From: Arenibacter sp. F26102
Lineage (GTDB): Bacteria > Bacteroidota > Bacteroidia > Flavobacteriales > Flavobacteriaceae
Reading direction: 5' to 3'
DNA: 64,000 nt
NCBI RefSeq assembly: GCF_023015865.1
Contig: NZ_JALKBC010000001.1
Span: forward strand, 558,001 to 622,000
Part shown: positions 35,251 through 44,303 of the stretch, in pieces
How positions within the stretch are numbered: the stretch's first letter is position 1
Layout: the number at the start of each line of letters is the position of its first letter
Translations under genes and position numbers: made by a program
Notes under the pieces: model-generated
The model's input: only the letters and a program-made list of their open reading frames with translations
What the model was told of the DNA's origin: nothing
Database searches by the model: none

Positions 35251-35562
35251 ATGTATATATACAATGTTACTATTAATATTGAAGAATCGATCCAGAAGGA
35301 TTGGTTGTCCTGGATGAAGGAAGTGCATATACCTGAGATGTTGGACACCGGAAAGTTTTCCAAGGCTCTGATGACCAAAGTGCTGGTGGAGGAGGAGATG
35401 GGGGGAATTACCTATTCCGTTCAATATACTACCGATTCCAAAGAAACGCTTCAAAAATATTACGAGGAAGATGCAGAAAGACTGCGTAAAAAAGTGATGG
35501 AACTCTTTGCAGGCAAGTTTGTTGCCTTTAGGACAGAGTTGGCAATCATAAGCGAACACTAA
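35251..35562 (+). CDS. DUF4286 family protein
   Basis: A 103-residue small protein starting [14 protein letters not shown], matching the DUF4286 pattern ([37 protein letters not shown]). This small cytoplasmic family of Bacteroidota has no established function. It sits 25 bp before rsmA, suggesting co-transcription with the rRNA methylase. Confidence 0.8.
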   Translation: MYIYNVTINIEESIQKDWLSWMKEVHIPEMLDTGKFSKALMTKVLVEEEMGGITYSVQYTTDSKETLQKYYEEDAERLRKKVMELFAGKFVAFRTELAIISEH

Positions 35563-35587
35563 TTGTATTACTTTATTACGCAGCACC

Positions 35588-36460
35588 ATGAGCAAAAAAG
35601 GGAAAAAAGCATTTCATTCCAAAAAAGAGAAGTTTAATAGACCTTGGAAGGAGGAAAGCCCCGTAAAGGCTAAAAAGCATTTAGGCCAGCACTTTTTAAA
35701 AGATGAGTCTGTTGCCCGGCAGATTGGGGATACCCTAACCTTGAACGGATACCGAAATGTCATAGAAATAGGGCCTGGTACCGGGGTGCTTACCAAATAC
35801 TTGTTGGAAAAGGATATCGATTTGGTGGCGATGGATCTGGATGAGGAATCCATAATTTACCTAAACCACAGTTTCCCTTTGGAACACAATAAGGTAATGC
35901 AACGCAAGGGGGAGTTTAAGGTTTTGGAGGCCGACTTTTTAAAATACGACCTATGGACCCTTTTTGGGGAAGAACAGTTTGCCATAACCGGTAATTTCCC
36001 GTACAATATTTCCACGCAGATTGTTTTTAAGATGTTGGAATTTAAAGATCAGATTCCGGAGTTTACTGGGATGTTTCAAAAGGAGGTGGCAGAAAGGATT
36101 TGTGAAAAGGAGGGAAGTAAGGCCTATGGCATACTTTCCGTATTGGTACAGGCCTTTTACGATGCGGAATATTTATTTACGGTATCTCCACAAGTTTTTG
36201 ATCCTCCCCCTAAAGTTCAGTCGGGAGTGTTAAGACTCGTCAGGAAGTCCAATTTCCATTTGGAAGTGGATGAAAGACTGTTCAAACAGGTGGTGAAAGC
36301 GGCATTTAACCAACGTAGGAAGACGATTCGTAACAGTTTAAAAACTTTCAATCTTTCAGATGTTCTCAAAGAAGATGCTATATTTGGCCTTCGTCCGGAA
36401 CAATTGAGCGTTGTGGACTTTATTTCGTTGACACAGAAGATAGCAAATGATACCATTTAA
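35588..36460 (+). CDS. rsmA: 16S rRNA (adenine1518-N6/adenine1519-N6)-dimethyltransferase
   Basis: A 290-residue KsgA/RsmA enzyme that dimethylates two adenines near the 3' end of 16S rRNA. The SAM-binding motif [13 protein letters not shown], the catalytic NFPYNIST, and LGQHFLKD are present. A ~30-residue Lys-rich N-terminal extension precedes LGQHFL and may bind RNA. The 3' end overlaps mgtE by 14 nt, so translation is coupled. Confidence 0.96.
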   Translation: MSKKGKKAFHSKKEKFNRPWKEESPVKAKKHLGQHFLKDESVARQIGDTLTLNGYRNVIEIGPGTGVLTKYLLEKDIDLVAMDLDEESIIYLNHSFPLEHNKVMQRKGEFKVLEADFLKYDLWTLFGEEQFAITGNFPYNISTQIVFKMLEFKDQIPEFTGMFQKEVAERICEKEGSKAYGILSVLVQAFYDAEYLFTVSPQVFDPPPKVQSGVLRLVRKSNFHLEVDERLFKQVVKAAFNQRRKTIRNSLKTFNLSDVLKEDAIFGLRPEQLSVVDFISLTQKIANDTI

Positions 36461-37799
36461 ACTCACTGAGGATTATTTAGCTGAAATAGAGCAGCTAATA
36501 GACAGCAAGCAGGACGTGCAATTGGCCGCCCTGTTGGCTGAGGTGCATTATGCGGATGTGGCGGAAATCATCAATGAATTGGACGAGGATCATGCTACCT
36601 ATCTAATTAAACTTCTCGATAGCGAAAAAACCTCGGAAACCCTTACAGAGTTGGATGTTGATGTGAGGGAAGCCATCCTTGCCAACCTTTCAGCAAAGGA
36701 AATTGCGGGAGAACTGGATGAGTTGGATACGGATGATGCCGCGGATATCATAGGAGAGCTGCCCAAAGCAATGGTCCAGGAAGTAATTTCCGAATTGGAG
36801 GACAGGGAGCATGCCAAGGATATTGTTGACCTGTTACGCTATGATGAAAATTCCGCTGGGGGACTTATGGCCAAAGAGCTGGTTAAAGTCAATGAGAATT
36901 GGAACGTACTTACCTGTGTAAAGGAAATGCGGGCACAGGCAGAAAATGTAACTAGGGTACATTCCATTTATGTGGTGGATGATGAAGGTAAACTTAAAGG
37001 CCGACTTTCTTTAAAGGATTTGCTGACTACGTCTACTAAGACCCATATCAGCGAAGTATATATTCCCAAGGTAGATGCCGTTAACGTAAATGAAAAACCG
37101 GAGGAAGTTGCCAAAATAATGTCTAAGTACGATTTGGAAGCCATTCCCGTTGTAGATGAAATTGGGAGGTTAGTGGGTCGTATTACGATAGATGATATTG
37201 TGGATGTTATTAGGGAAGAAGCGGAAAAAGATTATCAGCTGGCAGCTGGTATTTCTCAAGACGTGGAGGCGGATGACAGTATTTGGGACCTGACCCGTGC
37301 CAGATTACCATGGTTGTTTCTAGGCCTTTTGGGAGGTGTAGGAGCAGCAGCCATTATGGGGGGCTTTGAGACCCTGATGAGCGATTACGGTGTGCTTTTC
37401 TTTTTTACCCCGTTAATAGCTGCAATGGCCGGTAACGTTGGGGTGCAATCCAGCGCCATTATGGTCCAGGGTTTGGCCAATGACGATTTAAAAGGGAGTA
37501 TTGCCGGTAGACTACTAAAAGAAATGTTGTTGGCACTGCTGAACGGAGCTGTATTGGCGACTATACTATTGTTTTTTACATGGATTTGGAAAGGTAGTTT
37601 TCTTACCTCCTTGGCCATTTCCATTTCCTTGATAACGGTAACCGTAGTGGCTGGGATCATTGGGACTTTTATACCCATATTTTTGCACAAAAGGGGCATA
37701 GATCCCGCCATTGCAACAGGCCCATTTATTACCACCAGCAACGATATATTCGGGATTTTGATATATTTTTCCATCGCCAAGGTAATATTGGGTATTTAG
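36447..37799 (+). CDS. mgtE: Magnesium transporter MgtE
   Basis: A 450-residue magnesium channel. An N-terminal superhelical domain (about 10-125) is followed by two CBS domains (about 135-260; [20 protein letters not shown] and [23 protein letters not shown]) and five C-terminal membrane segments ([30 protein letters not shown]). Overlaps rsmA by 14 nt. The CBS pair and N domain act as the intracellular Mg sensor in the family. Confidence 0.95.
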   Translation: MIPFKLTEDYLAEIEQLIDSKQDVQLAALLAEVHYADVAEIINELDEDHATYLIKLLDSEKTSETLTELDVDVREAILANLSAKEIAGELDELDTDDAADIIGELPKAMVQEVISELEDREHAKDIVDLLRYDENSAGGLMAKELVKVNENWNVLTCVKEMRAQAENVTRVHSIYVVDDEGKLKGRLSLKDLLTTSTKTHISEVYIPKVDAVNVNEKPEEVAKIMSKYDLEAIPVVDEIGRLVGRITIDDIVDVIREEAEKDYQLAAGISQDVEADDSIWDLTRARLPWLFLGLLGGVGAAAIMGGFETLMSDYGVLFFFTPLIAAMAGNVGVQSSAIMVQGLANDDLKGSIAGRLLKEMLLALLNGAVLATILLFFTWIWKGSFLTSLAISISLITVTVVAGIIGTFIPIFLHKRGIDPAIATGPFITTSNDIFGILIYFSIAKVILGI

Positions 37800-37805
37800 G
37801 GCACT

Positions 37806-37849
37806 CCACCTTCTTCGTCGGTGGCGGGCTTTCCGCGCTACATGGTAGC
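37806..37849. other. Three back-to-back small hairpins in a GC-rich patch
   Basis: Consecutive inverted repeats CCACC/GGTGG (37806-37824), GCGG/CCGC (37824-37836) and GCTAC/GTAGC (37837-37849), in a patch much richer in GC than its surroundings. No T-run follows. Function unknown; a structured RNA or repeat fragment is possible. Confidence 0.45.
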
Positions 37850-37941
37850 CAGCTTCAATCCCTAGTGCAAATACGTCCTGGAATTTATATTTAAACCTGA
37901 AAATAGTCCAGTTTCTTGTTTCCAGTAGCCATGCGGTCTTG

Positions 37942-37949
37942 TATCTTTG
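37942..37949 (+). promoter_or_regulatory. -7 box of the hydroxyacid dehydrogenase gene
   Basis: TATCTTTG matches TAnnTTTG, with TTG 23 nt upstream and the ATG 19 nt downstream. Confidence 0.65.
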
Positions 37950-37967
37950 CCGTATAATATTTAGTTT

Positions 37968-38924
37968 ATGAAAGTTCTCCACTTAGATGTAAATCACCCA
38001 CTGATCATTGAGCAATTTAATGCCTTAGGGTTTCAAAATGATGAAGATTATACCTCCTCCAAAGAGCAGATTGAAAATAAAATCGGTGAATATGATGGTC
38101 TCATCATTAGGAGCAGATTCACTATTGATGAAGCTTTCTTGGATAAGGCCACCAACCTAAAGTTTATTGGTCGTTTGGGAGCTGGACTGGAAAATATAGA
38201 CACTGAACATGCCAAACGATTGGGAATCTTTCTTGCAGCTGCGCCAGAGGGTAACAGAAATGCCGTAGGGGAACACGCTTTGGGCATGTTATTATCTCTA
38301 TTCAACAAACTTAATAAGGCCGACAAAGAGGTTAGAAATGGCAAATGGGACCGGGAAGGTAACCGTGGTATTGAATTGGACGGTAGAACGGTAGGGATTA
38401 TTGGCTATGGCAATATGGGCAAGGCCTTCGCCAAAAAGCTAAAGGGCTTTGATGTAGAAGTTATCTGTTACGATATTGTTGGGGGTGTAGGCGATGACAA
38501 TGCCAGACAGGTTGGGATTATGGAATTAAGACAAAGGGCGGAGATACTAAGCCTCCATGTACCGCAGACCGACGCTACCAAGAATATGGTCAACGCCGAG
38601 TTTTTGAAAGATTTCAAAAACCCTTTGTGGTTGATAAATACAGCTAGGGGCAAATGTGTGGTAACAGAGGATCTTGTTGCCGCAATGAAAGAGGGCAAGG
38701 TACTTGGAGCCGGTTTGGACGTTCTTGAATATGAAAAGAAGTCTTTTGAAGATATGTTCAGTGAGTCGGAGCTGCCAGAGGCCTTTACCTATTTGGTCAA
38801 TGCCGAAAATGTGCTGCTTACGCCACATGTAGCAGGTTGGACTGTAGAGAGTAAAATTAAATTGGCACAGACGGTGGTAGATAAGATAAAAGAAAAATTT
38901 TGTCAGGTTAGTGGTGTAAGGTAG
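37968..38924 (+). CDS. D-2-hydroxyacid dehydrogenase (phosphoglycerate dehydrogenase-like)
   Basis: A 318-residue NAD-dependent D-2-hydroxyacid dehydrogenase. Substrate-side motifs IGRLGAGLENID and GNRNAVGEHALGM, the dinucleotide-binding GIIGYGNMGKAF (about 143-154), Arg in NTARGKCVV, and the catalytic His in LTPHVAGWT are present. It resembles SerA (first step of serine synthesis) but lacks the ACT domain; the short form occurs in Bacteroidota. No serC or serB is adjacent, so the substrate is not certain. Confidence 0.85.
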   Translation: MKVLHLDVNHPLIIEQFNALGFQNDEDYTSSKEQIENKIGEYDGLIIRSRFTIDEAFLDKATNLKFIGRLGAGLENIDTEHAKRLGIFLAAAPEGNRNAVGEHALGMLLSLFNKLNKADKEVRNGKWDREGNRGIELDGRTVGIIGYGNMGKAFAKKLKGFDVEVICYDIVGGVGDDNARQVGIMELRQRAEILSLHVPQTDATKNMVNAEFLKDFKNPLWLINTARGKCVVTEDLVAAMKEGKVLGAGLDVLEYEKKSFEDMFSESELPEAFTYLVNAENVLLTPHVAGWTVESKIKLAQTVVDKIKEKFCQVSGVR

Positions 38925-39013
38925 CTTTTAAGTTTTTTCGGTCCATATGGATTGCCCTATATTTATGGAATTGTCGTAAATTCTAAAATTCTGGTAATTA
39001 AAATTGGACTATT

Positions 39014-39400
39014 ATGAAAAATAGAGTTACAGGATTGGGCGGTTTTTTCTTTAAAACCAAAGACCCAAATGGTATTAAGCAATGGTACAATAAACACCTT
39101 GGACTTAATACCGATCAATATGGATGTACTTTTTGGTGGAAAGACAAGAAAGGTAACGATTGTTCTACCCAATGGAGTCCCATGAAAGAGGATACACCGT
39201 ATTTCAAGCCTAGTGAATCCACATTTATGATGAACTTCAGGGTAGAGAATTTGGTGGAGCTGCTTAAGGTTTTGAAGGAAGAAGGAGTTACCGTAGTTGG
39301 TGAAATTAAGGAATACAATTATGGCAAATTTGGTTGGATTTTAGACCCTGATGGCAATAAATTGGAATTGTGGGAGCCCAATGATAAAGCGTTTCTTTGA
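39014..39400 (+). CDS. VOC family protein
   Basis: A 128-residue VOC-fold protein: VTGLGGFFFKTKDPNGIKQWYNKHLGL at the N-terminus and YGKFGWILDPDGNKLELWEP at the C-terminus. The C-terminal Glu (LELWEP) is a conserved metal ligand position; the N-terminal His is replaced (GLGGFFF), so metal binding may be altered. No reaction can be assigned. Confidence 0.8.
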   Translation: MKNRVTGLGGFFFKTKDPNGIKQWYNKHLGLNTDQYGCTFWWKDKKGNDCSTQWSPMKEDTPYFKPSESTFMMNFRVENLVELLKVLKEEGVTVVGEIKEYNYGKFGWILDPDGNKLELWEPNDKAFL

Positions 39401-39453
39401 TTGGGAAATAATTGTTACATTTAGTACTATTATTAATCAACTTAAATACTACC

Positions 39454-39906
39454 ATGTCAGAAGAAAAGAAGGATTTAGGAGATAAAGCCGAGGATGCTGC
39501 AAAAGGTGCTAAGGAATCGGCCAAGGAGTTTGCAAAAGACGCAAAAGAGTCTGCAAAGGAATTTGCAGAGGACACTAAGGACGCTGCCAAGGATTTTGGA
39601 CAGGAAGCCAAGAAAACAGCAAATGAATTCAAGGAAGGTTTGGCAAGTGCAGGAGGGGATAATAAAAAACTGTTGGCCGGAATCCTGGCAATCTTGTTTG
39701 GATGGTTGGGAGTTCACAAGTTTATATTGGGATATCAAAAAGAAGGAATCATTATGGCTGCAGTCGGTGTGCTAGGCTGGTTTCTTTGTGGAATACCAAC
39801 CATGTTGGTTTCTATAGTTGGTTTAATTGAAGGTATTATGTACCTGACAAAGTCGGATGAGGAATTCTATAATATCTATCAGGTGGGTAAGAAACCTTGG
39901 TTTTAA
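39454..39906 (+). CDS. TM2 domain membrane protein with Lys/Ala/Glu-rich amphipathic N-terminus
   Basis: A 150-residue protein. Residues 1-62 are an 11-residue-period, charged Ala/Lys/Glu repeat (AKESAKEFAKDAKESAKEFAEDTKDAAKDF) like LEA or apolipoprotein helices. Residues about 70-135 are a TM2 domain: two membrane helices around GWLGVHKFILGYQKEG and a short loop. An upstream in-frame start (39412) would add a hydrophobic stretch, but ATG 39454 fits the domain better. Function unknown; a stress-related membrane-associated role is inferred only from the LEA-like segment. Confidence 0.8.
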   Translation: MSEEKKDLGDKAEDAAKGAKESAKEFAKDAKESAKEFAEDTKDAAKDFGQEAKKTANEFKEGLASAGGDNKKLLAGILAILFGWLGVHKFILGYQKEGIIMAAVGVLGWFLCGIPTMLVSIVGLIEGIMYLTKSDEEFYNIYQVGKKPWF

Positions 39907-39913
39907 GAATAGT

Positions 39914-39948
39914 ATAAAGTCGGATTTATTTGGTCTGACTTTATTTTT
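39914..39948 (+). terminator. Rho-independent terminator after the TM2 gene
   Basis: An 11-bp stem (ATAAAGTCGGA/TCTGACTTTAT, one G-T pair) with a 9-nt loop and a short T-run, 8 bp after the stop. Confidence 0.85.
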
Positions 39949-39954
39949 GTCCAT

Positions 39955-39978
39955 ATTTATCGTAATATTACGATAAAT
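39955..39978. promoter_or_regulatory. 24-bp perfect palindrome, probable repressor operator for the acetyltransferase
   Basis: Two perfect 12-bp half-sites (ATTTATCGTAAT and its complement), 42 bp before the GNAT start and just after the terminator. Length, symmetry and AT-rich centre suit an ArsR/SmtB-type winged-helix repressor; the assignment is inference, helped by the arsN-like gene it precedes. Confidence 0.7.
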
Positions 39979-40020
39979 CGGATAGATCAGTTGTATGGTC
40001 TTGTCCTTATTGGTAATTTA

Positions 40021-40512
40021 ATGGAAATACGAAAAATGACAAATAGTGATTGGCCGCGGGTAGCCCAAATATATCAGGAGGGCATGGATACGGGTTTTGC
40101 TACTTTTGAGAAAGAAGTACCCACCTTTCATATGTGGGACGCAGCACATTTAAAGATAGGTAGATTGGTGGCTGCCAGCGGGGAAACCATATTGGGATGG
40201 GCGGCACTTTCTCCTGTGTCAAGCAGATGCGTTTACGGGGGTGTGGCAGAAGTGAGTATCTATATAGCTCAGGAAAACAGAGGGCAAGGATTAGGGAAAT
40301 TGCTTATGCAACAGCTAATTGTTGAAAGCGAAAAAGCGGGATTTTGGACCCTGCAATCGGGAATATTCCCAGAGAATAAAGGAAGTGTGGAATTACATCT
40401 CAAGATGGGATTTCGCTTTATTGGTAAAAGGGAACGCATAGGTAAGCGTGATAATGTCTGGAAGGATAATCTGCTGTTCGAAAGGAGAAGTGCCCTTGTA
40501 GGGCTTCATTAA
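40021..40512 (+). CDS. GNAT acetyltransferase of the phosphinothricin/ArsN type
   Basis: A 163-residue N-acetyltransferase of the phosphinothricin acetyltransferase / ArsN1 group: MEIRKMTNSDWPRVAQIYQEG, GWAALSPVSSRCVYGGVAEVS, the acetyl-CoA loop RGQGLGKLL, and SGIFPENKGSVELHLKMGF with RERIGKRDNVWKD. Members acetylate phosphinothricin, methionine sulfoximine or organoarsenicals such as arsinothricin. ATG 40021 fits the family start; an upstream start (39991) adds non-conserved residues. No arsR, arsC or arsB is nearby, but the 24-bp palindrome suggests repressor control. The exact substrate is not readable. Confidence 0.85.
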   Translation: MEIRKMTNSDWPRVAQIYQEGMDTGFATFEKEVPTFHMWDAAHLKIGRLVAASGETILGWAALSPVSSRCVYGGVAEVSIYIAQENRGQGLGKLLMQQLIVESEKAGFWTLQSGIFPENKGSVELHLKMGFRFIGKRERIGKRDNVWKDNLLFERRSALVGLH

Positions 40513-40553
40513 GTCATTTTGGGCGGCAAAAAGCTCGCCTATTGGACAAAACT

Positions 40554-42377
40554 CTAGACTGGGCCTTCATCATCTTGTTGCCCCTCGGCCAACTTTCGCT
40601 CCAATTCAGCCTGAAACTCCTCCATAACAGGCTTTACGGTACTTTCAGGTAAATCGGCAATTTTAATATACATTAATCCGTCTACCGAATTGTTAAACAG
40701 TGGGTCTACGTTAAAGGCCACCACCTTGGCGTTTTGTTTAATGTATTTTTTGATCAAAACAGGAAGTCTTAAACTTCCCGGTTCCACTTCTTCAATCAGC
40801 CTGTCAAACTTATTAAGATCGGCTTCGCTTTCATCAAATATAAAATCCTTGTCGGCATCGTTGAGCTTAACCTTAAATTCCTTTTTGGGCCTAATATATT
40901 GCGCTACATAGGGATCCCAATAATTACTTTTCATAAACTCTATCATCAAGGACTTTGAAAAGTTGGAAAACTGATTGCTTATACTTACACCGCCAATTAA
41001 AAACTGATGGTCCGGAAAACGCAGGGTGGTATGTACAATACCTTTCCATAAAAGGAAAAGGGGCATTGGTTTTTGTTGATATTCCTTTATGATGTAGGCC
41101 CTGCCCATTTCTATGGATTTGGACATCATCCCATATAGTTCAGGCTCAAATCGAAATAGATCTTGTAAATAAAATCCGTCTATTCCGTGTTCCTCAAATA
41201 TCTCGGAACCCATTCCCATTCGGTATGCTCCCACTATTACCTTTTCCTCATCGTCCCAAAGAAAGAGATGACGATAATAATTATCAAATTTATCCAGGTC
41301 AATGGAATTGTTTGTGCCTTCGCCTATGGCTCTAAAAGTAACTTCCCGTTGCCTGCCTATTTCTTTTAAAATAAAGGGCATATCAATTGCCTTGGCCAAG
41401 AAAACCTCGTAATTTTTGCTTTGTAACAGCCTGCAATCTTTTTCCCTTAAACGTTCAATTTCTTCTTGAATAACCTCCGTACGCACTGCTGTGGCAATCT
41501 TTCTTGGAGCTTTAGATATTTTTAAACTGGTAGGGATCTGGTCCAACAACCTTTCCTTTTCATAGGCATTGGAAAGCATATAGGTTTTACGGCGCAATAG
41601 ATCGGCGAACTCGGCCAGATTTTCCTGTTCGTTCTGTGTCTGTACAGAAATGGGTTGCCCAATACGCACTTTTATGATCCTGTTTTTCTGGGTAGTAACT
41701 TCGGAAGGTAATTTAGCCGTCCGGAATACATCACTTATCTTGGACAAGCGATAAAATAACCTACTGTTTTTTGCATGAAAATAGATGGGGACCACGGGTA
41801 CTTCGGCCCTGCGTATCAGTTTTAAGGCAGCTTCCTCCCAAGGCTTATCCACAATTAATTTCCCATCTTTATAGGTAGATACTTCTCCAGCAGGAAAAAT
41901 TCCCAAAGGATGGCCGTCCCTCAAATGTTGCATCGCGTTCTTAAATCCTGAAATACTGCTTTTGGCATCCTTATGGTTCTCAAAAGGGTTAACAGGGAGA
42001 ATATAGGGAGACATAGGCTCTATCCTATTCAATAAAAAGTTGGCAACAATCTTGAAATCCGATCTGTGGTTTAAAAGTAATTTTAGGAGCAGTACCCCGT
42101 CTATGCCGCCAAGGGGATGATTTGAGATGGTAATATAACAACCCTGTTTGGGCAATCGTTTAAAATCTTCCTCGGGAATCTCAAATTTTATTTGATAATG
42201 ATCCAAAATTGCATCCAGAAAGGCAAGTCCTTCCAAATGTTTGTGGTCATCATAAAACCGGTTAATACTGGAAATTTTGGTTATCTTCATGAGCAACCAT
42301 CCAATAAACGTTCCCAGAAAGCCGTATTTATCCAGATTAATAGCCTTGGCTACTTCCTTTGCGGTAACTAAACCCAT
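40554..42377 (-). CDS. olsF: OlsF-like bifunctional acyltransferase (ornithine/amino lipid synthesis)
   Basis: A 607-residue two-domain protein. The N-terminal half is a PlsC-type acyltransferase (SNHPLGGIDGVLLL, GIFPAGEVS, VPVVPIYFHAKNS). The C-terminal half (about 330-500) is a GNAT/haemolysin-type N-acyltransferase (FRAIGEGTNNSIDLDKFDNYYRHLFLWDD, YRMGMGSEIFEEHG, ELYGMMSKSIEMGRAYI). This order matches OlsF, which forms ornithine lipid by N-acylation and then O-acylation; flavobacteria carry such a protein. The product would be a phosphate-free membrane lipid. Transcribed alone, minus strand. Confidence 0.75.
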   Translation of the reverse strand: MGLVTAKEVAKAINLDKYGFLGTFIGWLLMKITKISSINRFYDDHKHLEGLAFLDAILDHYQIKFEIPEEDFKRLPKQGCYITISNHPLGGIDGVLLLKLLLNHRSDFKIVANFLLNRIEPMSPYILPVNPFENHKDAKSSISGFKNAMQHLRDGHPLGIFPAGEVSTYKDGKLIVDKPWEEAALKLIRRAEVPVVPIYFHAKNSRLFYRLSKISDVFRTAKLPSEVTTQKNRIIKVRIGQPISVQTQNEQENLAEFADLLRRKTYMLSNAYEKERLLDQIPTSLKISKAPRKIATAVRTEVIQEEIERLREKDCRLLQSKNYEVFLAKAIDMPFILKEIGRQREVTFRAIGEGTNNSIDLDKFDNYYRHLFLWDDEEKVIVGAYRMGMGSEIFEEHGIDGFYLQDLFRFEPELYGMMSKSIEMGRAYIIKEYQQKPMPLFLLWKGIVHTTLRFPDHQFLIGGVSISNQFSNFSKSLMIEFMKSNYWDPYVAQYIRPKKEFKVKLNDADKDFIFDESEADLNKFDRLIEEVEPGSLRLPVLIKKYIKQNAKVVAFNVDPLFNNSVDGLMYIKIADLPESTVKPVMEEFQAELERKLAEGQQDDEGPV

Positions 42378-42463
42378 GCCTTAGTGTAATTTGGTAGGGG
42401 CTAAGATAGGAAAATCGCTACAGCTATCCCGAAAATAACGCACCAACAAATTATTTCATTGCC

Positions 42464-43714
42464 TTATTGGACTACCAATTGTACTGTTTCCTTTCCTCGT
42501 TGTTCCAATAATATTTCTTTCCCTTTTTGGAGCGATGTTATGGCTTCAATATCAAAATGTCTTATGGTATATAAGGAAACACCTTCGTGGTGCACCACCT
42601 TAAACCTTCTTTTTAGGAGGTTCAACAGCTCCTCCAATTTACCAAATTTATTATCTACACATACCGAAAAGCTAATGGCCGAATTCTGGATCAGATCTAC
42701 TTTCATCTGATGATCGTGGAGCATTTTAAAAAGTTCACTTATACTATCTTCCACAATAAATGAGAAATCCAAGGAGGATAGTTTCATTAGCACCTGGTTT
42801 TTCTTAACTATGAAACAGGGTACCTTAGGTTCTATTCCTATTCCTTTTCCTACGGTTGTGCCCTTGTCCCTAGGATTGATAAAGGATTTTACATGTAAAG
42901 GAATTTCCTTCCTCTGTAGGGGTTGTAAGGTTTTAGGGTGAATTACCGAAGCACCATAAAAAGCAAGTTCAATTGCTTCGCGGTAAGATATGTTGTTCAA
43001 CAATTCTGTTTTTTCAAAATATCTGGGATCGGCGTTCAGCACCCCGGGGACGTCCTTCCAAATGGTGACCTCCTCCGCATTTAGGCAATAGGCCAATATA
43101 GCGGCGGTATAGTCGGAGCCTTCCCTTCCCAAGGTAGTGGTAAAGTTATTGTCATCACTACCCAAAAAGCCCTGGGTTATATTTAATTTACGCTTATCTA
43201 TCTTTTCGGTAACATTTAATTGGGTTTTCTCCCAATTTACTATGGCATCGCGATAATCGTCATTGGTCTTGATCAAGGTCCTTACGTCCAACCATTGATT
43301 GGTGATACCAATTTCATTTAAATAGGCACTGAGAATGGTAGTGGATACCAATTCGCCATAACCTACAACCTGATCATAAATAAAACCATATTTAGGAGAT
43401 TTATTCCAGACCAAAAATCCCTGTACTTCATCAAAAAGAGTTTTGACACTGGCAAAAACTGGGTGCTTGTCATTGGGAAATAGGTCATGCAGAATTGAAT
43501 CGTGGTATTGAATAACGTCATGTACGGCCGAGGATAATTTCGATTTATCCTTGTAGTATGCGTTTACAACATCTTCCATTGCGTTTGTGGTCTTGCCCAT
43601 TGCAGAAACTACCAACAAGGTATTTTCATGACCAACCTCCTTTAAAACTTTAACAACATTCTTTATACTGTCCGCATCTTTGACCGATGCTCCTCCAAAT
43701 TTAAAAACCCTCAT
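42464..43714 (-). CDS. lysC: Aspartate kinase (monofunctional)
   Basis: A 416-residue enzyme phosphorylating aspartate, the entry to lysine, threonine and methionine synthesis. VFKFGGASV (about 3-11), VSAMGKTTNAM, TLGREGSDYTAAILA, VTIWKDVPGVLNADPR and YREAIELAFYGASVIHPKT are conserved kinase motifs. The C-terminal ~130 residues form the ACT regulatory region. The start overlaps the end of the upstream GNAT gene by 4 nt (ATGA), so translation is coupled. Confidence 0.93.
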   Translation of the reverse strand: MRVFKFGGASVKDADSIKNVVKVLKEVGHENTLLVVSAMGKTTNAMEDVVNAYYKDKSKLSSAVHDVIQYHDSILHDLFPNDKHPVFASVKTLFDEVQGFLVWNKSPKYGFIYDQVVGYGELVSTTILSAYLNEIGITNQWLDVRTLIKTNDDYRDAIVNWEKTQLNVTEKIDKRKLNITQGFLGSDDNNFTTTLGREGSDYTAAILAYCLNAEEVTIWKDVPGVLNADPRYFEKTELLNNISYREAIELAFYGASVIHPKTLQPLQRKEIPLHVKSFINPRDKGTTVGKGIGIEPKVPCFIVKKNQVLMKLSSLDFSFIVEDSISELFKMLHDHQMKVDLIQNSAISFSVCVDNKFGKLEELLNLLKRRFKVVHHEGVSLYTIRHFDIEAITSLQKGKEILLEQRGKETVQLVVQ

Positions 43715-44190
43715 AGTTTATTTAAAAATTTTTGAATTCCTTTTTCGTCCAAATGAACTACATTCCAATCCCGCATAACCTTGGCACCTCTACTTTCGTA
43801 AAAGGCAATAGCTGGGTCGTTCCAGTCCAAGACCTCCCAATTAATGCGTTTAACGCCGAGATTATATCCGTGTTCCACTACCTTGGTCAACAAGGCGGCG
43901 CCTAATCCACTTCCTCTCATAGATTCGGTAACGATCAAATCTTCCAAATGAATAATTGGACCTTTCCAAGTGGAGTACCTGTTAAACAACAGGGCCATCC
44001 CTACCACATCCCCATCAGCTTCCGCTACATAGCAATGAAATAATTTGATGGTTCCAAATCCATCCCTCTGTAAATCTTCAACACTTACCTCCACGGCCAT
44101 ATCTTCCTTTTCGAAAACGGCCAACTCCTTGATCAATTTGTGCACTTGGGCCATATCCTTGGCTGCGGCATCTCGAATGATATACTTCAT
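43711..44190 (-). CDS. GNAT family N-acetyltransferase
   Basis: A 159-residue GNAT protein: YIIRDAAAKDMAQVHKLIKELAVFEK, LFNRYSTWKGPIIHLEDLIVTESMRGSGLGAALL (acetyl-CoA loop RGSGLGA) and WEVLDWNDPAIAFYESRGA. It resembles the spermidine/spermine N1-acetyltransferase (SSAT)-type group, but the substrate is not assignable. First gene of a two-gene operon with aspartate kinase (4-nt overlap), divergent from fbp. Confidence 0.85.
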   Translation of the reverse strand: MKYIIRDAAAKDMAQVHKLIKELAVFEKEDMAVEVSVEDLQRDGFGTIKLFHCYVAEADGDVVGMALLFNRYSTWKGPIIHLEDLIVTESMRGSGLGAALLTKVVEHGYNLGVKRINWEVLDWNDPAIAFYESRGAKVMRDWNVVHLDEKGIQKFLNKL

Positions 44191-44303
44191 AATTGTTACA
44201 AATAAAACACAAAGTTATAAATTTAAAAAATCAATATATTACGAAAACGTTGTAGTTTCACAAATTAACCGATATTTGTGCTCAAATAAACAAAGCTTTC
44301 GTA

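Noticed and set aside
37566-37982. 138-codon minus-strand frame across the mgtE 3' end
   Set aside because: Arg-rich nonsense-like composition, mostly antisense to mgtE and the hairpin patch; no domain.
39991-40020. Earlier start of the ArsN-like acetyltransferase
   Set aside because: The extra ten residues do not fit the family, whose conserved start is MEIRKM at 40021.
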